The notes under the pieces: generated by a model
What the model saw: the letters and a program-made list of their open reading frames with translations, nothing else
Told to the model about the DNA's origin: nothing
Databases searched by the model: none
Assembly (NCBI RefSeq): GCF_905171775.1
Contig: NC_053489.1
Coordinates: 388,738,849-388,802,848 of the forward strand
DNA length: 64,000 nucleotides
Source of the DNA: Rana temporaria
Taxonomy: Eukaryota; Chordata; Amphibia; Anura; Ranidae
Direction of reading: 5' to 3'
Translations under genes and position numbers: made by a program
Shown here: in pieces, positions 20,978-32,920 of the stretch
How positions within the stretch are numbered: position 1 is the stretch's first letter
How the letters are laid out: each line of letters starts with the position of its first letter

Positions 20978-23900
20978 ATGGCTGAGCCTAGTATTGTCAC
21001 CTCACTGTGTGCAGATGCAATGATAGAAACAGTAGAAGGTGAAGACCAAGAGAACCTGTCTGAGGCAGGAAGTAATAATGAAAGAGTAGGCTCACCCCAA
21101 GCAAATGCAACCCACACAGGTGATCTAAGATGTTCATCTAGGGACAGAAAACCAACCCCAAAGGTGCTAGACAATTTAGAGCAAGAGGCCGCACTTAGAA
21201 GAAAAAAGTTCAGCCGTATGTATGTGAGGTGGAAGGCTTACATCATGGATATTCGAAGAAATCTAAAACAAGGAAGTATAGAGGAGAGTTTGAGTGATGT
21301 GATAGAATCAGTAGAAGGTTCTGAGGCAGACCTTATGGCAGCATATGACAACTTACGGTCATTCATGACACCACCCCAGGATATTTTAAGGAACATAGAC
21401 ACATGTACTGCAGTCACTAGGGAATTAGTAAAACTTATGAGAGAACTATCATCTGCAGCAACCTATGATGAAGTCAAGGCACGAGAGGGATTGAAAGAGC
21501 TCTTCACAAGAGATTACGCTAGGTCCTTGGGGGGAACCACAATCTCAAGTATGACATCCGTTACTAACAGAAGTGCCAGTCACACAGCAGAGTCCCCAAG
21601 TGCTTCAGCCAGAAGGATGGAATTAGTTGAAGAACTTGCTGCAAAAAGAGCAGAAATTGAAATGGAATCTGCCATTGAGGCTCAACGCCATAAAATGGAA
21701 GCTGAGATAAAAAGTCTGGAAAGGCAGAAGGAAGTTAAGATTATAGAAGCCAGACTTAGAGTACATGAAGAGGATGTGACTCAGGGCAGTCAAAGGTCCA
21801 AATCTTTGCTAAGTGAAGAAGCTGACCCTCACTTTCTTCCTTACCATCGGGAAAAAGAAAGAAAATTTCCAGGAAGTAGGGAAGATATAAGTTATAGTCC
21901 TCCCATCTCTGCTCAGAGAGAAAAGAAGAAAGACCCACCTGATTTGGAACATAGTGGAAAAAGAGAACCAGACAATCCAATTCCCATATGTCATGGAGAT
22001 GGACAAAAGGAGGTTACTGATGTTGTCCCAGTAGGACCTAAGAGAAAATTTCTCACTAGACTTTCTGTACCAGAACCTTCTGTATTTTCTGGAGATGTAC
22101 TAAAGTTCATAGAGTGGAAGGCAAGTTTTGAAATGCTCATCGAACATCACTGCTTACGTCCAGTGGACAAGTTATTCTACCTCCAGAGGTATACTGGTGG
22201 AGGAGCCAAGAAAGTTCTTGAAGGTAACTTCTACAGGAAAGACGAAGAAGCCTACAAACAAGCATGGGAAAAGTTGAATGCAAGATATGGTCATCCATTC
22301 CTAGTGCAAAGAGCTTTCAGAGAGAAGTTGATAGATTGGCCTAAAATAGGACCTAAAGATCACTTCAAGCTCCAAGAGTATGGCGACTTCCTGCAAGCAT
22401 GCAGCGACGCCATCCCACATGTTCAAGGACTAGAAGTATTGAATGACTATCTAGAAAACCACAGGATGCTATCCAAGCTCCCTGAACAAATTGCTTCAAG
22501 ATGGAACCGCTACGTGACCAAACAGTTAGATCAAGGAAAAAACTTTCCAAGTTTCAAAGAGTTCTCTGAGTTTGTCAATGAAGAAGCACGGATAGCATGT
22601 AATCCAGTGACAGCATCTTATGTTTTAAGACCCTTAGAAGAAAGGCCTGCAAGAGAGGCAAGACGTGCAAGAGCAACTAGCTTTGCGACCAACACAGTTA
22701 CTAAAGGCCCAGATACTTATGAGAGCAAGCTCAAAATCGCTACTGGGATCGATAAGTGCATGTTATGTGGAGAGAACCACTCCATACATAAGTGCCCTCA
22801 ACTGAAAGAAAGGTCTCCAGATGAGAAGAAGAAGTTTGTACTTGAAAATCAGCTGTGTTTTGGATGTTTAAGGAAAGGCCATATCACTAAGGAATGCAAG
22901 AAAGGGGAAATTTGCAGCGTTTGTAAAGGACGTCATCCTACACCACTACATGAAGACCGCCCAAAGAAAGAGAAATCCTTGATACCCACGGACACTGAGG
23001 AAGAAAATAAAGCGACAGTATTCTCCTGCAGAGTAAGAGAAGGAGAAATCAATGGCACTTCAATGGTTGTACCGGTGTGCATATCAAATCCTAGAATGAG
23101 GAACAAGAAGGTATACGCCTATGCACTCCTGGATGCCCAGAGTGACGTCACCTTCATTGATCAAGATATCTGCAAGAAGTTACAAGTGGCTACTGAACCA
23201 GTGAAACTTAAACTCACCACAATGTCAGGAAGAGACACATTGGTGAACAGTCAAAGAGTCAAAGGACTGAGAGTTAGAGGACTCCATTCAAACTGCATAT
23301 TAGATCTACCTCCAGCTTATACAAAAGACGACATACCTTTAGATCGAGAGCGCATACCCACCTGTGAAACAGCCAGCAATTGGGAACACCTATCTGTCAT
23401 ATCTCATGAAATGTCCCCATTGAAGGAGTTCGGTGTAGGACTGTTGATAGGCTATGACTGTCCCGAGGCCTTGGTACCACGCAAGGTAATCGCAGGAGGA
23501 AGGGGTGAACCCTACGCAATTCAAACTGATCTAGGATGGGGTGTTGTTGGAGGAAAACAACAGACTGGGGATTTGAGACAGGTGACAGGATTGTGTCACA
23601 GAATATCTGTCCAAGAGCTACCAATTGTAAGTCCAGCGAAAGTAATTAAGATCCTAGAATCCGATTTTGCAGATGTGGGTTCTGATGAAAAGAGTGTATC
23701 CCAAGAGGACATTAAGTTTGTGCAAACTCTAGAAGATGATATTCAACAGAATCAACAAGGCCATCTTGAAATGCCCCTACCGTTTAGAGAAAGACCTTGT
23801 CTACCAAATAACAGAGATCTTGCCCTGGCAAGATTGAAAGGCTTGAAGAAACGGTTAGGAAGGAATCCTAAACTCAAAGACGATTATGTGAAATTCATGA

Positions 23901-26835
23901 GAGATATCCTCAAAGAAGGACACGCAGAGAATGCTGATGCCCAACCTAAAAATGGAGAAGTGTGGTACATCCCACACCAAGGTGTCTATCACCCAAAGAA
24001 ACCAGATAAGATCAGAGTGGTCTTTGATTGCTCAGCAAGATACAAAGATGTTGCATTGAATGATCATTTACTAAAAGGACCAGACCTTACAAACAATCTG
24101 CCTGGAGTGCTCTGTAGATTCCGGAAGCATCCCATAGCAGTCATGTGTGAGGTTGAAAAGATGTTTCACCAGTTTCATGTGAAGGAGGAAGACAGAGACT
24201 TCCTAAGGTTTCTATGGTGGGAAGACGGAGACACAAATGCAGAGCCAAAAGAGTACAGGATGAAAGTACACTTGTTTGGAGCGGCATCATCGCCAGGTTG
24301 CGCCAATTATGGTATGAGGTACCTGGCCAATCAGAATGAGAAGGATTGTCCATCAGCAGCAAACTTTTTGAAGAAAAACTTCTATGTAGATGATGGTCTC
24401 ATAAGTCTAGAATCCTCTGAAGCGGCAATTCAGTTGGTGAAAGAAAGCCAAGAGTTATGTGCAAAGGGAAATCTGCGTCTTCACAAATTCATCTCAAACG
24501 ACAGAGAGGTATTGGAATCCATCAGTGACTCAGAACGTGCGTCAACAATGAAAAATGTAGATCTTAACTATGATCGTCTTCCAGTTCAGAATGTACTCGG
24601 ATTGGGTTGGAATGTGGATAACGACCAGTTTTTCTTTGAAATATCCATGGAAGATAGAGTCCCAACTAGACGTACCATTCTTTCCACGGTGGCCAGAGTT
24701 GCGCCTAACAACATTCAGACAATACCAAGACTTTTTTTTATTTATATTTATATTTATTTTTATATGTTTATTAGATTGTATTTTTGCGCTGCACTTTTTT
24801 CTTTATATACTTTGGGAATTGTTTCATGAATACATTCACAGTGCTGGCTTGCATTATATTTTATTAATTGTTATTTCCCAGCGCTGAATTTTTCTATTTT
24901 CATTAATACCAAGACTTGAACTGACGGCAGCAGTCGTTTCAGCATCAGCAAGTCAGTTTCTGAAAGAAGAAATGGAATTGAAAATAGATGAGGAATATTT
25001 TTGGACAGACTCACAAGTTGTCCTAGGTTACATAAATAATGAAGCTCGAAGATTCCACATCTTTTTGTCGCCAACAGAGTTCAGAAGATTCGAAAAGCAA
25101 CAGATCCAAAACGTTGGCATTATATTGACACAAAGCACAACCCAGCAGATCATGCGATCATGAATGTGACAGAATTGAAAAATTCAAACTGGTTCACCGG
25201 CCCAGAGTTCCTTTGGGAAGAGGAAATCATATCCAGTGAAGTTAATACAGAACTGTCTCCAGGTGATCCAGAAGTAAAGGTTGTTCAAACATTGAGCACT
25301 GCCACCAAGTGTCAAGATGACATGCTTGAAAGACTAGCCAGATGTTCAAAGTGGAATACAGTAATAAATGTAGTAGCTAGAATTCAACGCTTGGCAAAAG
25401 GAATCAGAGGTAAAGAATCTTTGAATGTAGAAGAAAGAATGAAAGCTGAAGAAACAGTTGTAAGACTGATTCATCTGAGATTCTACAGCGAAGAAATGAA
25501 GAAACTTAGTCAAGAACCTAAGAGACTTCCAAACAACCACCCATTGTACAAGCTTAATCTTATTCTGCAAGATGGTATACTGAAGGTGGGAGGTAGGCTG
25601 GAAAACGCTTCGCTACCCAACAGAGTCAAGCATCCAACAATTCTACCCAAGAATTCTACCTTCACAAGATTGATTATTGATCACTACCACAACAAATCCT
25701 TGCATCAAGGGAGAAACTTTACTCAAAACTGTTTGAGAGAAGATGGTTACTGGATAGTGAAAGGAAGTACAGTTATAGCGAAGTACATCAGTAAATGTGT
25801 AATCTGTAGAAAGACACGTAGACCCACGGAAGAGCAAAGGATGGCTGATCTACCAGCTGATCGTGTAAACCCATCACCACCATTTCTTTATAGTGGAATG
25901 GACTGTTTTGGCCCATTTATCACCAAACAAAACCGCAAGGAGTTCAAGAGATATGGGCTGATATTTACGTGTCTAAGCTCCAGAGCAATACACCTGGAAA
26001 TGTTGGAGGATATGTCAACCGACGCATTCATCAATGCCTTAAGATGTTTCATAGCCATAAGAGGTACAGTCAGAGAACTTAGATCTGACCAAGGATCTAA
26101 CTTTGTTGGAGCAAAGAACGAACTAAACAAGGCTTCTAAAGGAGATCGACAAAGAAAAAGTAACTGAGTACTTGTTAGAGAAACAGTGTGATTTTCACAT
26201 GAATGCTCCAAGTGCAAGCCATACAGGTGGAGTCTGGGAGAGGCAAATCAGAACTGTAAGAAATGTGCTAAGTTCAATGTTGAAAAAGAATGCTGGAAGA
26301 TTAAATGGATACTTCACTGAGGACACTATTCTATGAAGTAATGTCTATCGTCAACAGTCGTCCACTTACAGTCAATGACATCAATGACCCAACAAGCTTG
26401 GAACCTTTAACCCCTAACCATCTGCTGCATCTCAAGCCTGACTACATACAGCCGCCACCTGGAAGATTCACCAAGGAGGATTTATACGCCAAAAAAAGAT
26501 GGCGAAGAGTTCAATATCTGTCAGAGCAGTTTTGGAATAGATGGAGTAAAGAGTACTTAGCCAATCTCACACTCAGAAGTAAATGGCAAACACCCAGAAG
26601 AAATGCCCAAGTTGATGACATAGTATTAGTCAAAGAAAATGACTTACCTAGAAATCAATGGAAGTTGGCCAGAGTTCTAGAAGTTCAAAAGGACAAAGAA
26701 GGACTAGTAAGAAGAGTACTGTTACAAATGGGAGACTCAAACCTTGACAACAAAGGAAAACGTTTCACAACTCCACTCAAGCTGGAACGTCCCATTCAAA
26801 AGTTAGTTGTTCTACTTGAGAGTAACAGACACTAG
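20978..26835 (+). pseudogene. BEL/Pao gag-pol, defective
   Basis: The ATG at 20978 opens a long fused frame. Approximate residues: coiled coil 205-270; Gag-like domain (DUF1759 type) from about 355; Cys/His knuckles CMLCGENHSIHKC (594), CFGCLRKGHITKEC (627) and CSVCKGRHPTPLH (646); protease LLDAQSDVTFID (about 715), with Ala where the active-site triplet usually has Thr or Ser; reverse transcriptase with FYVDDGLISL (about 1134). At about 24,690 the frame jumps from STVA to RVAP, losing roughly 100 residues of connection and proximal RNase H. After the 24.7-kb insertion come RNase H TDSQVVLGYI, the integrase zinc motif (HYHNKSLHQG ... CVICRK) and the DDE residues GMDCFGPF, SDQGSNF and GGVWERQIR. 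A C-terminal DUF5641-like domain ends at 26835. Frameshifts lie near 25,067, 26,140 and 26,305. The product cannot be functional. Confidence 0.93.
24734..24904 (-). mobile_element. Short retroposed insertion inside BEL pol
   Basis: AATACCAAGACTT occurs at 24721-24733 and again at 24905-24917, a 13-base target duplication. The inserted 171 bases begin with an oligo-T/TTTAT-rich tract, that is, a poly(A)-type tail on the minus strand. It is a retroposed, 5'-truncated LINE end or SINE. The family was not identified. Removing it restores the IPRLELTAA motif typical of BEL RNase H. Confidence 0.85.
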
Positions 26836-26922
26836 AGAGTTGAAAACTTGATGGAAAATTCCTCAAATTCATGTTCAAATCCTGCTACTGAGAACATAGA
26901 ATTATAGGTATTTTGGTGGGAG

Positions 26923-27719
26923 TGTAGCTGGCCAGCTAAAAAAGCATGTCCTGGAGGCAGAAACCTGTATAATAAGTTCATATAGTTAACACACGTAGGT
27001 GTATAAAAGTGACAATAACCCACACACAGAGCTTATATATGTATTTTTAAACTATGGAAAGAGTTATCGCTGTATTTTGCATTTAATATTTTATTTGTGA
27101 GCAAGAGTAGAAAAGCAGGATATGCCTGTGAGCTAGCTTTGATGGACAGCGATCCTAGCCAATGACAGATTACCCGCCCCCTCCCTTTGTGAGGCAAAGT
27201 GAAACTAAGCTTTCCAGCAGCCATTTTCCTTCCAGAAGTAGAGAGAGCAGACAGCAGAAAGTCAGCTCCACAACAGAGAGAGTTCTGTGAAAGCAAGAGG
27301 CAAAATAGGTGAGCGAAATCCACATATAGTATGATCTAGCTTATCCTTATTAACTGCAGAGTAAGCGGAACTGTATTTTGAATGTGTATCTATGTTTTAT
27401 CTGCAGTTCCACCATATCATACCATACCATACCGTATCTACTGTTTCACCATTTCCTATTCCGAATACTTCATTATACTGATACCACGTGTTATATGGAC
27501 TATGGCTGCGCAAGCAGCAATGTTATGAAGCAGTTTGAAGTTATAAATGAAAGCAGTTATTAAAGAACAGTTATCTAAGAAGAATTGTATGGTGTGTTCT
27601 TAACCCTCTCAGCGCTTCACAGAACGGCATCTTAGGGAAGAGTCAGAGATTACATCATTAACCCTAATGCCATAGCGCATGGTGCTACTCAGTATTTAAG
27701 TAGTGCTGCGCCTGCCACA
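26923..27719 (+). repeat. BEL 3' LTR
   Basis: Same length and ends as the 5' LTR, with about three single-base differences seen by eye. It is followed by the target duplicate GGGGG. It supplies the polyadenylation region of the element. Confidence 0.95.
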
Positions 27720-27724
27720 GGGGG

Positions 27725-28490
27725 CTACCCTGAACCTAAAGGGGCCTAAGACTAACCTTATGGGGGTATTGGATGAACACGGGCCGTCTGTCCGTGTTCA
27801 CCCGATCCGATCCGCCAGATGGAAGAAAAATAGGATTTTCTTCCGTCCGAAAAATCGGAGCTTTGCGGAGGCGGGTGATTACGGGTGACAGCGGATGGTC
27901 ATCCGCTGACACCCGCAATCACATAGGGACCAATGTATGTCCCGTTTTTATCCGCAACAGATAGATGAAAATGCGGACATACGGTCCGCACATGTGAAAT
28001 GGGCCTTAGGGGTATAAATCCAGTGGTCTGCAACTTCCCTGGTGGTTCTTGGACTCTTGTTCCCTTAGGTAATATGACCATAGCAATTAACTGTATAAAA
28101 AGGGTATTTTTATTTAAATAAAATAATCACACTCACATTTTGTAGGTGCACTAACTCTGGTGCACACAGGTGGCTCGCATAGTACAATGGGGGTGTTAAG
28201 TCCACTTCAGGTCACTTAGACAGCCGCAGATCCTTGGCCCTGTAATCCCCAGTGGCTGGCAATCTGTTTTCTGGTAGTGCATGATGACGTCACAGACTCT
28301 GCCCGACGTGTTTCATCACTAATCATGTGACTTTTTTTAAGAGGTAAGGGTCCAGTATAATTGCTTATGTATTTATAGTCCATGGAAGCCAATTATAAGA
28401 CATTGCAGTGGCTATTTTGTTGAAGCCTGCTAAGGCCATTTTCTGGTGATCATCCATTCACAATAACCACTTGCCGACCGCCCCATGTAT
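27725..28490. other. Unclassified repeat remnants
   Basis: 27,770-28,010 is rich in CCGTCC/CGGA words and ends TGTGAAATGGGCCTTA, which resembles the MITE end at 63.96 kb (CAGTGTGAACCAGGGCT), suggesting an old MITE. 28,080-28,490 includes CCCGACGTGTTTCATCAC at 28302, a degraded minus-strand motif resembling the hammerhead GAAAC...GUC part. No gene. Confidence 0.35.
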
Positions 28491-28716
28491 ATGTACTATG
28501 GGGTGGCAGGTCTGCGCAAAATTAGGTTCCTGTATGTGATTTTAGCTATTTCGGGTCTGTAGCATGTACGTGCGCTGTCCGCGACCAGCTCTTGCTGTGA
28601 TTGGACACAGCGGGAACCAATCAGCGGGTCCAGGGGACCAGCCAATCGCTCCCAAGAGCGGCAGAAGGGCGGTCTGCCTATGTAAACAAGCCGTTCTGTG
28701 ATGGCTCGCATAGTAC

Positions 28717-28766
28717 ATCCTGGACTTTGATAAAGCGCTGAAGCATGAAACATGTAAGTCATGGAT
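28717..28766 (+). ncRNA. Hammerhead ribozyme-like fold (copy 2)
   Basis: Stem I pairs 28717-28726 with 28757-28766 (8 of 10). Immediately inside are TTGATAA (28727-28733, consensus CUGANGA with two changes), a weak stem II, GAAA (28747-28750), CATG as a minimal stem III, and U-A at 28755-28756 where cleavage is expected. The topology is correct but stem II is poor, so this is probably an inactive relic. Confidence 0.45.
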
Positions 28767-29247
28767 TCCTCTGAGCTTACGATTCACCACTACTGACTAC
28801 CGACGAGTTCCAGTCTCTTCCGGCTTTCCCCTTGTTTCTGAGGCAATGATGACGTCACCCAGCGCGCCTGGCTTCCAGTCTGTTTGTTCGGCTCTCCTGG
28901 CTCCAACCCCCCTCCACGGAGGTTTCTGCATGTCGAGGTGAGCAGACTAGCTATTGCACGGCATAGCTGCCCAGTGGAGTATTAACCCACATCTCACGGC
29001 AAGGTTTTCTGTGCCCACCTGAAGACTACCCTTGCTGTGTCCGCATGTGTGTGTTTTTTGGCTGAGCACCAACACCTGCCAGACATAAGGGTTGAGACAC
29101 CACCCTCCCCTTTCATACACTGGGATTCCTATACCATCCATAATGAGTTGTGATAGCTCTCTCCACTGTTCATCTACAAAGCTGACTGGTTTCAGGTTGA
29201 TCGATCCAGTATATTCATAAATAATTAGAGAATAGGGAGATGAAGAA
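28767..29247. other. Unassigned sequence before the DIRS element
   Basis: Mixed-composition sequence with no open frame that resembles a protein family and no clear repeat structure. It is probably a continuation of the hammerhead-bearing repeat. Confidence 0.3.
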
Positions 29248-29511
29248 AAATAGGATTTTTGTACTCGCCATAAAATCCTTTTCTCTGAAGTTCATTGACG
29301 GACACAGTATTTTCAATCTTGACCTTAGGGTTATAATCGCCATCTTCAGGAGAGGACTAGACAGAACATGTAAAAACAGCAAAACTGCACAGTACCACCC
29401 AGGGGGCGGTGCTACTGGCTATAACCCCTCACATTGCATCGAGCAGCTCATTTCGTCAAAAAGCAGTACAAACATAAAAAAGGAGGGGGGGGAGTGCTGT
29501 GTCCGTCAATG

Positions 29512-29612
29512 AATTTCAGAGAAAAGGATTTTACGGTGAGTACAAAAATCCTATTTTCGCTTTCGTTCATTGACGAACACAGCACTTTCAATCTTGACCT
29601 TAGGGACGTCCC
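29512..29612. repeat. DIRS internal complementary region (copy A)
   Basis: The left half is the complement of the element's left terminus (29,251-29,300) and the right half is the complement of its right terminus (34,150-34,230), fused near 29,560. In DIRS elements this region templates the joining of the ends into a circular intermediate. Confidence 0.85.
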
Positions 29613-29763
29613 CAAGCAGTGTAAAAAAAAAAAAAAACACGAGGGGTGGGAACAGCAACAAAAAACTCCACCCATAACAACCAGAGCTCCTCAACACAGC
29701 AGTTGCAACCTTAAACAGTTGTCTGCAAAACCTTGCGGTTGAAGCAAGCATCCGCAGATGGGC

Positions 29764-30900
29764 TCACATCAACCTTGTGAAAGTGTGAACAGACGACCAG
29801 GCCGCCGACTTACGCACCTGGGAAACCAACGCTTGATGGCGGAAAGCCCAGGAGGCACCAATTCCCTGGTTGAATGTGCTGTGACAGGAAAGGAAGGCGC
29901 CTGCCCTTTTAAGGCATAAGCCTGGATCACGATCTGTCAAATCCACAGAGAAATGGTGGCCGACCCGACCGCCAGGCCCTTCTTCGGACCAGCTACCGAC
30001 ACAAACAGTGAATCTGACCTCCGAAACGGAGCCGTAGCAGACAGATACACCCTCAGAGCACGAACCCCATCCAAGGAATGCAAAGCAACCTCTTTAGGAT
30101 GCGACGGCCAAGGACACAAGGATGGAAGCACAATGTGCTCATTTAGATGAGCCGAAAAAACTTTTGGGAGAAACGAAGGCTGCGGGCGTAGCACCGCCTT
30201 ATCCTTGTGGAGGATCAAGTAGGGAGACTTGACAGACAAGGCTGCCAACTCAGAAACCCTCCTGGCAGATGTAATCACCACCAGAAAGGCTACTTTGAGA
30301 GTGTCAATAGGGGGATTTCCCTAATGTTCTCAAACGGAGGTTTCTGAAGCGCGGAGAGCACCAGACTTAAATCAAAGGGAGGCAGCGGTGGCTGAACCGG
30401 AGGGGCCACATGTCGAAACCCTTGCACAAACATACTCACCAATGAATGAGTTGCCAGGGGTCGCTGACAAGACAGCCAAGGCTGAAATCTGCCCCTTGAT
30501 GGTGTTTAAGGCAAGTTTTTGATCCACTCCCCGCTGCAAAAATAGCAGGATCCTGGAAACCGAATATGTACGCAGACACCACCCCATCTCCTCACACATA
30601 GAGATGTAGGCCTTCCACATGCAATGATAAATCATCTGAGAAGACGACTTCTGGGCTCTCAGCATGGCGGAGATTACAGAGTCCGACAGACCTCGGTCCC
30701 TTAGCACCTGATCTTCAACAGCCATGCTGTTAAAGCCAGCGACTAAAGCAGGATGAAGTATAGGACCTTGCGACAAAATCCTCTAGCATCGGCAGTCGCA
30801 AAGTAACATCCGCCACCATCCGAACTATGTCGGCATACCAGGGATGCAGAGGGCAATCTGGGGCAATTAGAATCACTGGAAAACCCTCGGTCTCCACTCT
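29764..30900 (-). pseudogene. DIRS tyrosine recombinase (copy A)
   Basis: The N-terminal part (from about 30,776) has the helical core-binding region (LRDRGLSDSVISAMLRAQKS, SVSRILLFLQRGVDQKLALN). The catalytic part includes ITSARRVSELAALS with the box-I arginine at about 30,263. The box-II region near 29,780-29,870 reads CHSTFNQGIGASWAFRHQ and WSSVHTFTRLM, where a His-x-x-Arg and the nucleophilic Tyr would be expected; both Arg and Tyr appear lost. Several frame changes separate the pieces. In life it would integrate the circular DNA by site-specific recombination in place of a DDE integrase. Confidence 0.8.
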
Positions 30901-32369
30901 GCGAAGCAGACGAGGGAGAAGTTTTAGCGGGGGAGGCATAAATCAGCCGATAATGCCCCCATGGAGCTACCAACGCGTCTGCAGCGTCTGCCCAGGGATC
31001 TTTGGACCTGGCCACAAACCTCAATACCTTCCGATTGAGTCGAGAAGCCAGGAAATCCACGTCTGGCCTGCCCCATCTCAGGCAAAGAAGTCGAAATACA
31101 TCCGGATGTAGTGACCATTCCCCTTGGTCCAGCATCTGTCGCTTCAGGTAGTCTGCTTGCCAGCTTTCTACACCCGGAATGTACGTGGGCGATAGAGCCG
31201 GCACGCTTCGCTCTGCCCACCGCAGGATGTGAGCGACCTCCAGGGCTGCAGCCGAGCTTCTTTTTCCTTCTTGATGGTTGACATACGCCACGACTGGATC
31301 CTGACTGGGCGTCCCTGCAGCCTCCGTGACCATGTGAAGAGGCACCGCCTGATCGGCCGAAGTTCCAGCACATTGATCAGCAGGTGGGATTCTTCCTGCG
31401 TCTAGCGACCCTGTGCTGACTGGGCCGGAGACCTCAGCCACCAGACCAGGGATTCCCTGACTAGGTGGCTCACCCGAATTCGATAATCCAGAGACAACGG
31501 AGACTTGTCCCATTTGGACAGAATCTACTTTTGCAAGACTCAAGTGTGGAATTAAGCATACGGTACCGCCTCGAAAGTGGCCACCATGAGACCCAGGACT
31601 CGCATGCAAAAGCGCTGTGACGACCACCTGTAGGACGCCAACAGCTTCACCGCAGCCTGAAGAGTCTGCAGCTTGTCTGAAGGGAGAAAAACTTTTGCCT
31701 CTGAGGAGTCCAGAATCAAGCCCAGGTACTCCAGGTGTTGAGTCGGCACCAACACTGACTTCTGGAGGTTCAGTACCCAAACTCCCGAAGAGTCTGACTG
31801 GTGATCGCCACATCCTCTCCTAATTCTGAGGCAGAAGCTGCTCTTAGAAGATGATCGTCCAGGTATCCCACGATCGCAATCCCTCGTTGCCTCAGCAAAG
31901 CCAGAATTGGGGCAAGCACCTTGGTGAAAACACTTGGAGCCGACGCCAGGCCAAAGGGGAGAGCTACAGATTGGTAGTACTCGTCCCCGACCGCAAATCG
32001 CAGAAACTTCTGATGCCCGACGGATATGGGGACATGCAAGTATGCGTCCTTGATGTCCAAGGACACCAGAAAATCCCCCAGATGGAGTGCAGCGACCACA
32101 GAGGGAACTGACTCCATCCTGAACCTTTATACTTTTACAAAGCAGAGGGTCTTGAGATCCAGGATCGGACGGAACCCATCCTTCTTTGGGACTACAGATT
32201 GGAGTAGAATCCCTGAAACCTTTCCGGCGATGGGACAGGTACTATCACCCCGCGCCTCAGCAGGTCTTGCACTGCCCCAAACAGGGCGTCCCGACACGCC
32301 GGAAGAAGTTGGAGGGAAAAAACCTTTGGCGGACAAGAAAGAAACTATCTTATATCCTGATGACACCAC
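30900..32369 (-). pseudogene. DIRS reverse transcriptase and RNase H (copy A)
   Basis: The frame opens around VVPKKDGFRPILDLKTL (about 32,160), then VSLDIKDAYLHVPI, ALPFGLASAPSVFTKVL and the catalytic YLDDHLL (31,865-31,854). The RNase H part includes VVAYVNHQEGKRS and PTYIPGVESWQADYLKRQ, followed by DVDFLASRLNRKVLRFVARS, a segment typical of DIRS proteins between RNase H and the recombinase. Stops and frame changes (near 32,120, 31,770 and 31,560) break it. The C-terminal part overlaps the start of the recombinase frame, as in other DIRS elements. Confidence 0.85.
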
Positions 32370-32559
32370 TTCGCAAACCCACTAGTCTGAAATGAGGGAG
32401 GTCCACCGAGCTGCGAACTCCCGAAGGCGACCCCCCACCCGAGAGTCGGGCAGGGGGCAAACCTTCATGCAGCCATAGATTTGCTCGCAGGCTTGTTTGG
32501 CTTGCGAACCAGGGACGCTTCAGGCATCTTGTCGGCCTGGGAACGCTAACTGGCGGACC

Positions 32560-32920
32560 CAAAAAAACGCTTGAGAGCGTAAAAGGAGGGCCCTGGCCTA
32601 TGGCGTTGCTCCTTACCTTTTCTGGATTGTGGGAGCAACGTACTCTTACCCCCAGTAACATTCTTAATAATGTCATCCTGTGAGGCTCCAAATAGCCTCT
32701 CCCCCTGGAAGGGCAAATCTGCCTTAGATGCCTAGTCCAGAGGCCAGCATTTTAGCCAAATCAGGTGACGGAGCACCACAGCAGATACTGAGGCTCTAGA
32801 AAGCAAAGGAGGATCCAAGGCCGCATCGCAGACATACTTAAGGCCATGCACCAACTGGTCTGCCAGTTCCATACAAACCAGGGAAGCCTGTTGCTTTTCC
32901 AACTCTCGGTGCAACAATTT
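32560..32920 (-). pseudogene. DIRS gag C-terminal remnant (copy A)
   Basis: Minus-strand peptides VVLRHLIWLKCWPLD, LPFQGERLFGASQDDIIKN and TGGKSTLLPQ follow the order seen near the end of DIRS Gag proteins. Frames change between them. The region 32,920-34,150 upstream probably holds the rest of gag and the leader, but no clear motif is seen there. Confidence 0.5.

Larger units (their letters stand above)
19500..27719 (+). mobile_element. BEL/Pao LTR retrotransposon, structurally complete
   Basis: Two 797-base LTRs (19500-20296 and 26923-27719) flank a gag-pol region, and GGGGG occurs immediately outside both LTRs (19495-19499 and 27720-27724), a 5-bp target duplication. A polypurine-like tract TTTTGGTGGGAG precedes the 3' LTR. 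By eye the LTRs differ at about three positions (19775, 20047 and 20128 in the 5' copy), so insertion was recent. The coding region is nevertheless broken by a deletion, a short retroposed insertion and at least three frameshifts. Confidence 0.95.

Noticed and set aside
28285..28327. Minus-strand GAAACACGTCGGGC near 28,300 as a fourth hammerhead
   Set aside because: The GAAA/GUC part is present, but the stem II region is only about five bases and the sequence before the core cannot pair with the sequence after the cleavage position.
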